DNA of 64,000 bases from Isoetes taiwanensis (GCA_021234155.1 JAJEKV010000026.1:4777183-4841182); one strand, 5' to 3'. Shown: positions 10,641-24,100, numbered from the stretch's first letter. The notes: generated by a model not told the origin, from the letters alone. Made by a program: numbers and translations.

Positions 10641-13600
10641 AAACCACAATCTAGGAAGGACAAGATGAACTAGACGATACAAGAGAACTCCAGTGTAAAG
10701 CTATCCACAACCAAATAAAGAAATGTAGTGCAATAATTCCACTTGAAATAATAAATGCAATGCCTCCACGCCTACGCGAGAGCTAGGAAGCAAGAATACA
10801 GAGGAAAAAAAGAAGGTTGTACACGGTCATTGTCGTGTTACATATGACCATTTAATATTTTGAAAATAGATAGTATTTTGAAAATGCAAGTAGAATAGTA
10901 TATTTGCAAAATGCAGGTAAAAAAAAAATCAGCCAAACCTAATAACTTGGGTCCAACATCAATCCTGGTCAATCCGGTGTATTATCAATCGATTCCAGTA
11001 TCATGTGAATCCTTGGTACTTAATATCCCTTAGCCTATATCCTTTAAACATTTATTCAATACTTTAGACTACCATCATTGAAGTCTTTTCCCAAAGAAAC
11101 CAACTAGCCTGATGTTCTAGACAGCCAACATTTCTTAGATACGAACCCAAATCCATGCAGTTACTTTTACCTTTCTCATAATTTATTACAGCTTAGTGTA
11201 ACTGTATCATTACTGAAGTAAAAATACATTTTCCCCGTGAACCAACATGCAATCCACGTTTCCCATTTACCTTTTAGCTTTAATGTCCTGTTCCATTACA
11301 GAACTTAAAAAAGAACAAACTATCATCATGTAATATATTAAGGTAGTTAGTCAACCATATACTTGTCTTCCATGCATGATTTTTTTATTGCATGCGTAAA
11401 GCATAGACTTTGCATGTGTACTTTACCTTTCTTTTTCTAACTTACTTTTTTCTTTAGATTATTGGACTTTTAAAAGCATGCACCAAACTTGCAATTAAAT
11501 TGGAGTTATTTGCCATCTGAGACTTTTATACATCACGGACCACCATCATGCATGCTTAAACCATATCTTTACCATATACTTTTACTTTCTGCCCTCATGT
11601 GTGCAGTGCGTCCAAGAAGCCATGCGAGATAAGTGTTAAGTATTCCTTTTTCAAACTTCATGTTACATCAAAATGTTCCAGATATCCATTACATCTAAAT
11701 GCATTTCTCATTTCTATTGAACTACATATCGGTCCATACAGTATGCTTATTTAAGGAGACAACACTTTTGCTTTTTAAGACATCCCCAAAGTCTTAAGGC
11801 CCATTACGTGACTCGTTTTTACTCAAACAGATATCTCTTTCAAAATGTATTATAGCTTAGCCTATCATAATATATCAAGTTTTGCAACCAGCACTTTGTC
11901 ACCTTATATGCAACCAAAATATCTATCTATCTATATGCAACCAAAATATGGTAAAAAGAGAGAGTTCTACCTCTGCTTCAGATACTAATGTTTATCCATG
12001 ACAACTTTAAGCAAATGCGACTGTTTGCTTGGCTTGACACGATACTATAATCAAGGATCTCAAGCTGCTTAGCGTATTTCTTGAGAATACTTTTGGTTCC
12101 GATCCATGTCGGATCTACCATGCTCATCCAACAAAAAGCAAGAATAAATACAAAGGGTAGGAGAGAAGATGAGTACCTGAAACCAATCAACAAAACTTTT
12201 AGCATAAAAATGGGTAAAGATTGAAGGGCCAAAAGGTACAATGGAGCCTCTCGGTTTATAACCCGATCGGTATGTATCCTTCGCCTATTAATTTTTAACA
12301 CAATAGATCGCAATTTATCTTTAACAAATGTAAACTAAGGAGATAAAGCGGATGTTCAAGCCTGCCCTTAAGTCATACTAATAATTTTGTCTTGTTTTAG
12401 TCCTCATGTCACATTTTCATGCATTTTAATACTTTCGGTTACGAGATTTAGTCTGGTCGAAATTACATTCTTGACTTGTTGGCTGTGTCTCGGAAGGCTA
12501 GCTTCTCCCCTTTCATTATTTCAATTGTTAAGTGCATACCCACCTCGAGAATTTCTTTTTTCTTGCTTGTAGCGAGAGCCTTTGGCCAGATTGCTTCCTC
12601 TTAAAGGCGAGTCTCTTACGGTCTCCCCATACTTGTTGGAGATCTTGTGCAATCGGACAAAAATACGAATAGAATTAGTCTTCAAAGATTTTTCATTCAA
12701 GTATTCTTCTTGAACTAGAACCACATGAGTGCATACATCGAGATCGACTCACCTTCCGCATACCATATAAAGGCTTTACCGACAACTTTGGGCCGATCTC
12801 CAATAGATCTTAGATTACGCCATGCAGCAATGCAAGATATCATTCCTAAATCTATATAGCGTCTTTACTTGAGGGCTTTTAGGTTTTGACCCTGGTTTTC
12901 GCTAATACAAACAATCCTCCATGGCCGATTCTTCATACTAATCCATATGATTCTTAGATACCCGAAACGCGTCTTTGCGAAATCTTGTCGGGGCTTTGGG
13001 CGTCGGTTTTTATGAAATCTTGCCAAAAGTCATATTCCATAGCTATCTTAGGGCAGCCGGATTAATTTTGAAATGGCCAAAATTATTTCTAAGGTCGGAC
13101 TTTTACAAATCACGTCTAAATCACGAAAAACAAGTCTTGGATATTAAAAGCTAAAGCATATTTTCCCAAAATATTTCAGGTCACATTCTCGTGTCATTAA
13201 ATAAAGCACCCATTTTTATACCCTTTATTTCAATGGTATGGGTTTACCCACATAGTGCCTTAATGATATCTTATTAATGCCAAAGAACTTGACCACTCAT
13301 TATGAAGTGTGTTATGACTCCAATATTCCTAAAATGGTATACTCCATTGGTGAAAAAGATTCCAACTTCTATTATTCCTATGGTTATAGAGAATATGCCT
13401 TCCCTATTTGGTCATGTTGCCATCTTGGCCCTTATAATGCATGGTAATTTCTTAATTTAAAAAGCAATGAAGCGGCTTTCTTGGCTTTGCGTAGGAGGTG
13501 ATTGGCGAGAGGAATCCGTCCTTCCTCCTCTCACTTCGAACGCTTTGTTCGCGGCATCATATCTTCTTCCCTTGGGTTTTGCTTACGGATTATTGATTTT

Positions 13601-14984
13601 GGCCTCAAAGAGTAATGGGAGATCAATTTTGGGCTAGCGTAGAAGGTCTTTGTGGTCTTCTTTGGTAAAGCCACTAGCGTGGTTTTTGCTCTCAAGTTTC
13701 TAAGAGGCTTGATGATTTGATGGAAACCAAAAAGCTGTAGATTTCTAGCAGCCTAGATTCTACGTTTCTTGGGCTGTCCTAGTAGTCCATGGATTCTTCT
13801 CCATCTCGGCTGCTTGAAGCGTGGGAAAGGCATAGGTGGGGCAAAATTATATATAACCATAAAGCGGGTTGAGGTTTATATTTCTTCCCGGAAATCCTAA
13901 TCTTAAAGATGGATCGCCGATCCTGAAGCTTTTTCCAGATCCTTACGCTCTTTCTTGCTAGCGAGAAAGATTTAGGATGTTTTCGTGGAAGAAGCGAGTA
14001 AGTTCATGGATCATTATTCTATGGATTTGAAACAAGATAGCCGGATTAGTTGAGATTACCCGAGCTAGGGACTTGATTGTGACGGAGTTGAGGCTTCCAT
14101 ATCAAGACCCGGATATTATGAACCAGGGCTTTGGAGGAGAGCTTTGGCCGGGTGGGGTACATTGAGTCTAGCTTATTTTAAGGTGGGGCAGTGGCACATC
14201 CCAACAATGGAGCATCTCTTTTTAATTTCTCATTTGGTATCAATCGTACATAATTGATTAAAGATTGAAGCATGTGCCTTCTCTGAGCAGTGCGGAGACT
14301 GCTTTCCAGTTATACACTGTCTCTTTTTTCTCTTCATCTCTACTTTTGCGGAAGGTTGTTTTAGAGCATTCAAGATTTATCTGCCGGTTTACGGAAAATG
14401 AGTATTTTGCTCTGTAAGTGATACGTTGTTGTTAAGCGGAAGAAGAGGTTTGAGAGAAGACTTATATATATCTGTGGCTACTTGAGATGATATGATTTTG
14501 GATCCATATGGGATCATTTGTTAACTAAATTATATCGATCCATAAGGGATCTTTGTATTGTAATTTTCTGTCGGTCGATACAAAACTTCTTACTTTCAAA
14601 AAAAAAACACACATGCAAAATCTCTGAAGCCTTCTCCTTCTCAGGTCCCTCACGAAACTCATTTGGGAATACTTATCATGCATATCTCCCTATCTATTTC
14701 GACGTTATTGCTGGGGGAGTTGTTCCACTTGCTTAATCATCTGACCAAGCACGCTTCTTTGTCTTTGCAAGTCATAACCCGATTTAAGGAAATCATTTCA
14801 ATCCAAGGCAACTCCGACTGCTGCATGCATGAGCTCCATTGAACTGGCACTGGTTTCCTGTCCATATAGCTTTACTAAGGCAGCCCTCAAAGCATCTTCC
14901 TCCACGAATCTCCATCTTATATTTCGATATTCATGGCATATTCGATTGTTATCACCTCCATTCCTAGGATTTGCACTTCGGGCA
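10641..14984. other. AT-rich region without a recognisable gene
   Basis: I read both strands and saw no conserved domain. ORFs are at most about 110 residues and look random. An imperfect duplication ATGCAACCAAAATAT occurs at about 11907 and 11935. Around 14500-14610 a TTGTATTGTAATTTTC...ACTTTC stretch ends in an A-run, as at the 3' end of a reverse-transcribed sequence. From 12.9 to 14.5 kb scattered CG-rich words resemble those of the retroelement zones, so old unidentified repeats are likely. Confidence 0.35.
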
Positions 14985-15400
14985 ACCCAAAAAGGAAGCT
15001 TCTTCTCTTCACAACTATTAGCCAGTAGAAAGCCACCTTTGATTAGTATAAGAGATAGCAAATCCCATACATACCAAACCCATTGTTAGGATTGCCGATT
15101 TTCTTTTTCAAATTGCAAAGTTACCAATAATTTTCGGTCTATAAAAGCCTGGCTTTTGTTGTAGGCAGCAGCTTTTAGATCTAGATTTTGTTTAACCAGA
15201 TTTGACGTCAAGTTTGGTGGGCTTGCTCCATCTCAAGATTTAGGCTAATGCATCTATAAATACCTCTATTTCACTAATCGATCCTGTGTTTTGGGCTTGT
15301 TTTGTGTTTTGTTTTTGAGCTTCAATCCGTTTTGTTTCCCATTGTGCTTGAATCTGTGTTAAACCAAGTATATAATTGGCCATCTTCACAATGAGTTCTG
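14985..15400 (+). repeat. Second copy of the sequence upstream of the F-box/kelch gene
   Basis: About 400 bases similar to 53465-53930, in the same orientation, with blocks of identity such as AAGCTTCTTCTCTTCACAAC and CCAATAATTTTC followed by a CTAYAAAAGCC word. I find no F-box or kelch coding sequence after it: past 15400 the match is lost. It is therefore either the promoter stub of a lost gene copy or a repeat that both loci carry. Orientation and order of the blocks are conserved. Confidence 0.6.
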
Positions 15401-15748
15401 AATGTCTTCTTCGTGATTTAGCGAAGTAACTTATTCTGTTTTGTTATCCACAATCATCTCCATGACCCAGTTTGTACTAATCCATAAAATCATACCTCCA
15501 CTCGAGGTTGACGGTAGGCTTAAGATACCCTCTTAGGTATTTTTCATACTCTATGCCTCAACCATGGTGCTCTTTAAATCATGAAAGAATACATGAGAAA
15601 CTGATGAGAAATTGCACTTTTGAAAATTGAATATACAATCTTAAACGCAAGCTACAACTCCTTCTCTTTTCCTCTTGAGGATGGTTTTGGTGTTGAAGGA
15701 GCAAGATTTTCTGTATCTTTTTAATGAAAGTAGAGATTGCAGACTGCC
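15401..15748. other. Intergenic, nothing recognised
   Basis: Follows the 15-kb copy of the F-box gene's upstream region. No F-box or kelch motif can be found in any frame, and no repeat is evident. Confidence 0.4.
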
Positions 15749-16193
15749 TCAATGCAAGGTAGTTGATCCATTTATTAGAATTTCAACGTGATCCTCTAAT
15801 AATAAAGACTTTGGATGTTGACAATCTTCTGGATAAGCAGAGATGCAAAGCACTTCAATTGAGTAGTAGGAGTTAATTGAACACTCTTGGAAAAGTTTAG
15901 AGAAACTTTTAAAAATATAGGAGAGATATAATGCTAGCAAATTAACTCCTCAAATTAACTAAATCTAAATTGTGACCTAGAATTATATCTCTTAATACAC
16001 ATATATTTGTCCACGACTCAAAATTGAGATAGATAGGTGGAATATGACCCAAGTAAATGTATAATTCATGAGTACTATCATCTAGGAGCTCTAGAAGATG
16101 AACGCCATACACTTCAAATCCATTCACTACTACCAAACCTTGAACCCTATACATATGCTTTTCTAGAAATCTCTGAGGCGGCTGCCCTGGCAT
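15749..16193 (-). pseudogene. Unidentified gene-like sequence broken by one frameshift
   Basis: Two minus-strand reading frames abut: 83 residues (16193-15942) ending LGHNLDLVNLRS, and 63 residues (15940-15749) starting in the next frame at NLLALYLSYIF. The first reads like a folded protein, with YRVQGLVVVNGFEVYGVHLL followed by an ELYIYLGHIPPIYLNFESW stretch, and codon use is not random-looking. A single-base change near 15942 would join the two. I do not recognise the family. Neither end has a clear start or stop context, so this may be one exon of a lost gene or part of a transposon. Confidence 0.35.
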
Positions 16194-16810
16194 TTACATT
16201 CTAGAAGTGTTTGAATATATTGAGCAACTACATAGAGGGCATGTAGATTGATAGATTATATATTATATTTCTGTGTAAGTTCATTATTTAGTAAATGTTT
16301 TTTTTTTCAAGGGTGCTTTTTTTTTTCTTTTTTTTTAAGTCTTACACAATGTTTCCATGTATGAAGTCCTCCTGGCCCATTTGATTTTTATGGACGACAA
16401 AATTCAATTCAAACATCTAATCAGCCACACGTGCATTTGCAGACACATGCATTTGTGGTGCTATCATCTTATATCATGGAGGTTCTTGACCAACGGACCC
16501 ATCTATATCCATCGCCAATATGTAGCACAATAACAGGCGGTTTTAGGAGGATAGACTATGCCCCTAAAACAATTGAATAGGTTATCATTAATTTAAAAAA
16601 CTACTAATCACGGGCTTGGGGATGTGGAGGGTTGGATTGTGTAGTCGGATTAGGGTTTTATATTTTAAGGTTTTTATAGATATCCAATGTTGAGGGTTTG
16701 TTTAAATGTTGAGAGGAGTTTGATATAAAGTGTTAGAAGGATTGTTTCTTATTGTTTGAAACTGTATTAATAACAATTAAGTAGTTTGTTAAAAGGTCTT
16801 TGTTAAATTC
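16194..16810. other. AT-rich intergenic, poly-T runs
   Basis: Includes T-runs at about 16299-16336 interrupted by single bases. No coding potential or structured repeat seen. Confidence 0.4.
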
Positions 16811-17790
16811 TCGAATAAGGGCTCGCATGAAAACATCATCTCAGCAGTTTTTCTACAATGACATAGTGTAGGTAGCTGCACATCGTAGGCTACCCAATAA
16901 ATGAAAAACAAAGTGAATATCCAGTTATGACACCTGGACCCCAAATAAAATTGTGTGCTATAGATGTTGGGTAGTGTACTGTGAGCTTATTAGAGATTAA
17001 AAATTACGCCCTTTGGGTTTTGAGGGAAAAACCTAGCGATAAAATCTCGGCAAGGGGCTTGGACAACCCAAGGTTGCTAAACATCCCCACAAAAAAAAAA
17101 AATCCACGCTCCACATAGAATACCAAAGTCATGCATCACCCCTGGACCTGGAAATCACCAACAAAAAACCAATAAAGAAAAACTTCAGCGAGAGGTGATC
17201 CGCGTGTGCCATCACGACAAAAACAACATTTACACCTCGAAAAGCGGTCCCACCGCGTGCCGATGATAAAAAAACATTTACAATAATACATATTAAGGGT
17301 GGTGGGATTCAAGGGGCTGGCGAGAGAGGAGAAAACATCGACGAAGCCCGATGAACCCTCTGATAATGCGATCCCCAAATGAACTAAAAATGAGAAATGC
17401 ATGCATCGAAGAGATACATGCACAAAGCGTCAGAATACGATCGATGGCTCAGATCAATGGCATTCTCGAATAAGGGCTCGCATGAAAACATACAAAAGCT
17501 CCAGACAAAAAGAGGACTTCCTTATCAAAACAGGATCGAGGTTGAAGGTTGAAGGATGGCCAAAAAATGGACAAGATCGGGGAAGAACATGTCACAACAT
17601 GGAAAAGGATGCCAAACTGTCGAAGGAACTGCTGAGAGAGGAGAAAACGCCGATGAGAAGTCGATGAAGAACCTGCAAGAAATAGCGATCCCCAAATGAA
17701 CCAGAGCCCCAAAAATGCATGCATGCATGGGAGAGGTACATGTTCGCCCATTCGAGAATACCGATCCGATGGCTCGATCGATGGCATAGG
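16811..17790 (+). repeat. Local direct repeats with ~312-base spacing
   Basis: A block at about 17322-17470 recurs at about 17634-17790: shared words are GAGAGAGGAGAAAAC, GCGATCCCCAAATGAAC, AAATGCATGCATSGRAGAG and GATCRATGGCAT. In addition TCGAATAAGGGCTCGCATGA occurs exactly at about 16814 and 17466. The unit contains many GATC and GCATGC words. ORFs over it (for example 17449-17853 minus) have no recognisable domain. Origin unknown; it could be part of an unidentified transposon or a small satellite. Confidence 0.55.
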
Positions 17791-18641
17791 TGTTACATGG
17801 TTGTGTTGCTTGACTACATATAACAAATAAGAAATGTTGAGTTTGTACAACAAATATGAATTGTAGGTATGTAGAGAAGATATGTTTTAGTGTGTTTTAG
17901 GATAAGAAGTTGTGTTTAATTCCAATGTGCATAGAAGTTCCATTTTCGTACGTTTGAGGAATGATTACATATTGGATGATTGTTAAAATAGACAAGTTCT
18001 GTTTTAGTGTTTCAATCACTAAGGATGTTAAGGTAGCAGTAGTAAAAATGGTAAAATATCATGCATGCACATTCATAGTATTTTGTACTGAATATAATTG
18101 CTAAAGCTAGTATTGTCATGTTTGCACTGCATTCCCATTACATAGAATACATGTAACTTTGTTGCATGTTGTTTGAGTTGTTGCTGCGCCTATTTGGTAA
18201 GGAATATGAAATAAAAAATGGTTAGGAGATTGTTGTGCTTGATATGAATAAACATTGAGCATTTAATGCTCACCTTGTATGCAGTTGTTGGTACATCAAA
18301 AGTGTTTTGTTTGGTGCGAAGACATTTATCGTGATTGGCGATACAAAGGACAATTGTTTTCTATCTTTTATTCGTGATAGTATAACGTACAATGATCCTG
18401 GTGTGAATGCTTTTTTCACGACCATTATTGCATTGCCTTCTATTGTAGAGCTTTGGCTTTTGTATCATGTCATGGCATGCGCTGAATTACAAATTAAGAA
18501 TGTTCTCTTGAAAGATGATGTTGGAGCCCTTGATAATGCGTATTCAACAGTGTTCGTTTGACATGTCAAGATCAATTGGCTTGAGGAATGTTATAACCAA
18601 GGCGACATGTAATGGTGCTCCCACATGTCCTAATGATAGTA
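17791..18641. other. AT-rich intergenic, nothing recognised
   Basis: An 84-residue plus-strand ORF at 18307-18561 reads somewhat protein-like (FIVIGDTKDN...) but matches nothing I know and has no supporting context. Confidence 0.35.
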
Positions 18642-18959
18642 TCAGGCTTCAGCATATGTAATTATATTATGCATATAAGACATGAGATACAATAGTGAAA
18701 GAAACATTCCACATATACTCACAACTTCATCTGATTTGCCATGGAGAAATTCCATGATTTGAAAACATGGATACAAAAAATGGTCAGATTCATCAAATAA
18801 GCCTGCATGGCTACATGTAATTAGCATAGAAATGAATGCATCCAGTTTCATATTTTCTAATTGCATATTCTTGAATAGCTCAAGGACCTGTTTAGCATCA
18901 CCACTTTGAGTGTGTGATGCGATCATTGTAGTCCAAGATATTGCAGTTGGCAATGGCAC
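18642..18959 (-). pseudogene. Pentatricopeptide-repeat (PPR) protein fragment
   Basis: The 105-residue minus-strand frame contains AISWTTMIASHTQSGDAKQV followed by LELFKNMQLENMKLDAF and then TCSHAGLFDES. This is the signature of plant PLS-class PPR motifs (xSWTxMIxxYxQxGxxxxAL-LFxxMQ...KPDxxT...CSHAGLxxEG). Only one complete repeat and the start of the next are present; after residue ~60 the sequence no longer fits a PPR. A stop lies just upstream of the first Met. PPR proteins bind organellar RNA, but a one-repeat remnant cannot do so. It is most likely a captured or decayed gene piece. Confidence 0.7.
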
Positions 18960-19014
18960 TTAGTAAAAGTGACGATAGGCTTTAGGGTGTGTTTTTGCTT
19001 GACATATGCAAAAA

Positions 19015-19039
19015 AGCATGTGGGCGATACCCACATGCT
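19015..19039. repeat. Perfect 10-bp hairpin
   Basis: AGCATGTGGG, a five-base loop CGATA, then CCCACATGCT. It lies next to the PPR fragment in a CG-rich patch (19040-19140). Possibly the tip of a foldback element; no function assigned. Confidence 0.6.
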
Positions 19040-22000
19040 GGCGCTTTCGAACCCGATTAAGCAGGGCGTCCGCCGGAGTCCTCGGCCGAATCCGCGAATT
19101 TTAAGCTGCTCATTGGCCCGGAGTCATTACAAAATTCTGAAGCGGAGGGTGATTCTTTTCTTAGCAGGTCGTTTAGGCCCATTTTGAATTTTGGAGATTG
19201 AGGAAATGGGAAATGGTGGTGTTGTAATCATTGTTCTTGCAAATTTTGCAATTCATTCATCATCCCACTATGGTGGAATTAGCCTTCTGTCTTCTTTGGC
19301 CAAGCCCAGGAGTGCTGCAATTTGATCGGCACAGTGCATCGGGCTTACAACAATTTTCGGCCCGACAATCCGAGATTTATGGAGTCTTTGCCTTAGTTCG
19401 GCCAAGAATTTTGATGACAAGATGATTCCTAGTAGAGGTATGCCATAAGCTTCTTGCATGTTCTTGGCTAGCTGTCGACACTTAATTTTAAGCGTTGTGC
19501 CTTGATAGGAGAAACTGAACCTGGCTGGCATCCAAGATGGAAACAAACAGAGGATATTCAACATGAAAGCGAGGATATGAAGGTATGTTGTTAGTGATTG
19601 TTTAGTCTTTGTAATAACCGATTGAATTTTGTAATGATATTGAATGCCAAAAGCTTCATCTAAGGTGGTGGATGTTTACGTGAAGAAGCACATCTTTGAG
19701 ATTGTCTTCGAATGACACAAATCACGGATGTAGAGGATCAATTAATTGAGTTTATTATATTGTTGTTGTTTATTATATTAACCTTAGTTTTGATTTATCT
19801 TTCGAAATTGGTGGTGAATTTTGTTATGAAGAAACACAAAGCGGTTTATGGCGATGACACATGGTGAATTACATCAAAATGAGACACAAGCTCCGATGGA
19901 TATTGAAGGTATGTCAAGTTTTATCTCGGTTGTTTTATGAATCCTTTACAAATTAACTTTTGTTAGCTTCTTTAGGTGTTCTTTTTAGGAAGAAGAATTT
20001 CTTGAAGAAAGAAAGACAAAGGCAGAGAAAGAGGAGGTTGCGGTGATGAACAAGCCAATTTGAGATGGTGATTTAGCACAAACAAAAAGAAAAGATTGTC
20101 AAAGAATATTGGCAAACTTGTTAATAATATTTGTAGAGATACTTTAGTGAAAAGATAGGAAGATATTCTAAGGGGTGCAGCCAATGGTTACTTTAGTCTG
20201 GAGTGTTCAAACCAACAAAGAATTCAAAACAATGAAAGCTATGAGTGGACAACTTGGAAGAGTTCATTTGCAGCCTAGGTAATGCAAAGGATCTACGGAT
20301 GCATGGAGGCAAGAAGTCTTGCCATGGCTTACTCTGTCAATCTTTGACACAAATAGAAGGGCCTTTACCAAAGAAGCAACTAAACTTTGAATAAGAAGAA
20401 TTGTCTGCATTTGTGGCTGTTAAGGAAGACTTTAGCTGTTGAACATGGTGAAGGACCATGGTCAATGTTCAGAAAAAGCTTTTCGAAGTGACAAGCTTTC
20501 TTATGATCCCGGAGGAAACTTGTGGTTGACTTTTGGAGGAATAACACCCGGTATCACCTTGCAAACAATTTTTAGTGCATATTACATCTGAGGACATGCA
20601 ACATTGTCGGATGATCAAGTTTGGATAGAAAATGAGAGAAAAGAATTATAAAGAGAGACTCATTTCTACATATCGGATGGCGGGGACCATGATACGCTTG
20701 TTTGTAAATTGTTTGAACAAGCATCATGCATTTACGACAAGCAGGCGATAAAGGTATAACGGACACATCATGTGAATTACGATGGTTACTCATCTGAGTT
20801 CAAAGGGCAAGGCACTTTTATTTCCTTAGTAGGAACTACCACCAATGGCATTCAATAAATTGGAATTACTTTGCCTCCTATCATGGCAAGGTAACTACGA
20901 TCTCTTTTGTCCCGATGGATTTATAGTTTTAATTTGTTTTTTTTTTTTTTCTTGTGATAATAGAGCGAATTGAACATGATGGTCTTTGGAGCGTCATTAA
21001 GCGAGCTCTTACATGAGATGTTGAAAGAGGATCGTTACCACTTTCGAGAAATGCACATGATCACATTAGTTTTCACAGTCAAGCATTTCGGGGACAACTC
21101 TCCCTGTCGAGGGCAAAGCGGGGTTGGTATGCTCAAATCGCTTTTAGCGTTAGTGTGTCTTTGAAATCACTTGCTTTTTGAATGTTATTGTGTGTTGAAA
21201 TCTTTGGTTTTCTTTTCCTAAAGCGAGGTTTTTAAGGAAATTGGAGTAGGCGAGGTTGATAGGTCGAGAAAGAATGCTTATGATTATCTTACGCACTACG
21301 AAGTTCAAGCAAGTTCCATTCCATCATGCCAATTCAAGCTACGGATCCTACACAAGTTGCTCATATGGATTCTGATTGTTTTGTCATAATTGTTGGTTAG
21401 GCAAACATGCCAAGTGCTAACAAAGGTAGAATAGGCACATGGCAATACTACAAACTAAGACAGTCTTGATTATGTGGAGGATGTTGTGGATGGCCTGTTT
21501 TTTGAAGGTGATCTCAATGGAAGTGCGATATTCTTGCGGGTTGGAGATGAATTTTTACCGTAGTTCTTGAGCGGTTAATAAGGAGAATGTGGACTTCTAT
21601 GTCTTTGAAGTGCACAAAGGTGAAAACATGTGGTGGAGAAAGGCATTCAAAGATCCATGGGGCCAAAGTTTGCAATGAGGTAGTTGTCCTTTGGATTATT
21701 CTACAAGTTCTTAGGGAGGCGGCCAGATATGAGTTCGAGTAAATGAACAGTGTAATGTTTATAGTCATTTGGTTACTTCACGATTTTGTTTTGATTGAAG
21801 GCAAGGTTAGTGGTAGCTGTTTTGATGCACCCGAGAAAGATACACATAACCAAATATTGAATGACTTACCGAGAGCGATTACATTGATAGCTCAAAACTT
21901 CGGATGAACACGCATCAAGTGAAATTTGAATTTAACAAAAGAACAAAAGAAACTTCGAGGGGAAAGAGAAACGGACTAATTCTTTTAAATTGGCCCATTG

Positions 22001-24100
22001 TATACCATTCTATGGTTGCTAACCATTGTTACAAATAACCATTGTATTGAAATTTTAACCATTGTATTGTATGGTCATTTTAATTCATTGTAATGAATTG
22101 GAATTGTGTTGAATTTAGTTTGAATTGAATTTGAATGTCAATTAGATTGGATATGTCTTTGAATTGTGTGTGCATTGAAAATGAATTAGAAGTGTGTTTG
22201 CATTGAAATTTGTATGAATTATACTTCTAACTCATACATAAGATATTCATAACAAAAGTGCAAAATAGCAAGCAAACATATCATTTGATTCATAAGAAAC
22301 TCTGTTATTTCATATAAGTGTTACACAAAATGTTCAAAACTTCTTTGCACCTAAGGGAAAATTGAGTGCGATGCTTGATATATTGTCAACATGGCTTGAT
22401 TATTGTCAACATGAAGATTAAGCGTTATTGCCAACATGAGGATTCTGGTACAGCTTCTTGTCATCTTCTTCTCCAACCACTTCTCCATGGTAACATCATC
22501 CTCCATTAGGTATGCGGGCTTTGTGGAGACAACGGCCTTTCCTCTATCTTTGACGATATCTCACGTGTTGGTGAGATCACCAGCGTATCAACTCTTCGAC
22601 ACACCAAGTAAAACAAGTCAATGTTAGAAATTTATTTGTGCAAACCAAATTTGCAAGATAACATACAAGTGCTCAAGGTAATTGGCATTTCTATTTGAAC
22701 AGCCTGCTTTAGGCGGAGGATGCATAATACAAGTTAGATTAGTCTAAAATAAAACTAGTGAACACGTAATGTTTGAAGAAGTGCTTACCTTTTTTTAACT
22801 AGAGTGTTCATTTGAGGATCAAGCCCTCCTTTGAAACCTCGGTTCCGGCACCTTCTGTCCAACCACTTTGGTACTACGCATTTAAAATTTGTTGTAAAGT
22901 CAACATGAGTAAATGATACATATGTTGAAATGTTGCTTACCTTTCATTTTGGAGACAAATCATGCCTTTGCAAAATAGTCTTTGGACAAGTTCATCTACA
23001 ACACCATCAGTATGCAGCGACCAAAAAATCTTAAGTAATTGTATGCTTCCTTCTTAAGTAATTGTTAAGTAATTGTTAAGCAAAAAAAAATCTTAAGTAA
23101 TTGTTAATTTTTTTTACCTGTGCTCTTGCTATCGAGGACTATCTTCCACGAGCTAAGTGAGAATGCTTCGTGGACTAACCTTGTCCACATCGGGGAAAAA
23201 ATTAAGCATGCTATATATTTTTTCCAGCAAAATAAGTTTGGCTATTTTTCAAAATTTCTGATACTTTATGATATACATTTGACTAAAGTTGTTATTACCA
23301 TTACATTTATATGTACTTGGACTTGTGAAACTTTTTGAATTAAGTACTATAAACTTTCCTTGGCTATCTTTTCTAGCTGGAAAAAGCAAAAATGTAAGTG
23401 TATCTTTAGATATATGTACTACAATTACAAATAATAGTCAACAATGTCGAAAATATACAATAATATTAAAAACTTTTAATAAAAGCTCACAAATCCATGA
23501 TATAAACAACATTCAATGCAATGACACCTTCCTAGATATCTTGATCAAATTAGCTTATCTCTAACCCTTGAGGGAAGATATTATGCAACCAGCTTCGGGC
23601 ATCTAGAGAGAGATATTGACCTTCTCTTACAATTCTTTTTGAAGATGCATATATGGTACATATGTAATGAAATGCATAGTTTGAAGAAAAACTACTATCG
23701 ATGATGTGAGAATTAGGTGGGGATGTGTAAAAGTCTTTAATAGAATTCATTTTGTTTTGGCTATTAATGATTTAATATATAATTCTTGTAATATAAAGAT
23801 AGGCTAATCCTTTTCTTTGGCAGGGGAAAAGGGGGAAAATAGTTGGCTAATCCTAAAAAATAATGGAGTATTTGTTTTAGCTATGGCTATTTTTTTATTT
23901 TTAAAAGAAACCTCCCTTCATAAAATTAGCCTTAAAGTGTCTAGACCCCTAAAAATACAGCCATATGGTATTAATAGCCACTAATTTTTAAAGTGGTCCA
24001 CATCAATTGGATCGCAAGAAGGAATAAACAAACTTCAAGCAAGCTTTAATAGCTTGAGAAAATCTTGAATAAATTACTGAATCTATGGGTTTTAGCCACA
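19040..24100. other. Region without recognised genes
   Basis: Several ORFs of 60-98 residues occur (for example 19268-19564 minus), and short protein-like strings appear at 20.2-21.8 kb in changing frames, such as NYDGYSSEFKGQGTF and RIEHDGLWSVIKRA. None fits a transposase, RT or host family I know. Simple features: a T-run at 20938-20951 and a CTTAAGTAATTGTTAAG tandem at about 23028-23107. Composition and frame breaks suggest an old transposon of unknown type near 20-22 kb. Confidence 0.3.

Noticed and set aside
20260-21800. DNA transposase gene
   Set aside because: Protein-like strings occur but no DDE pattern, zinc finger or terminal inverted repeats could be traced.
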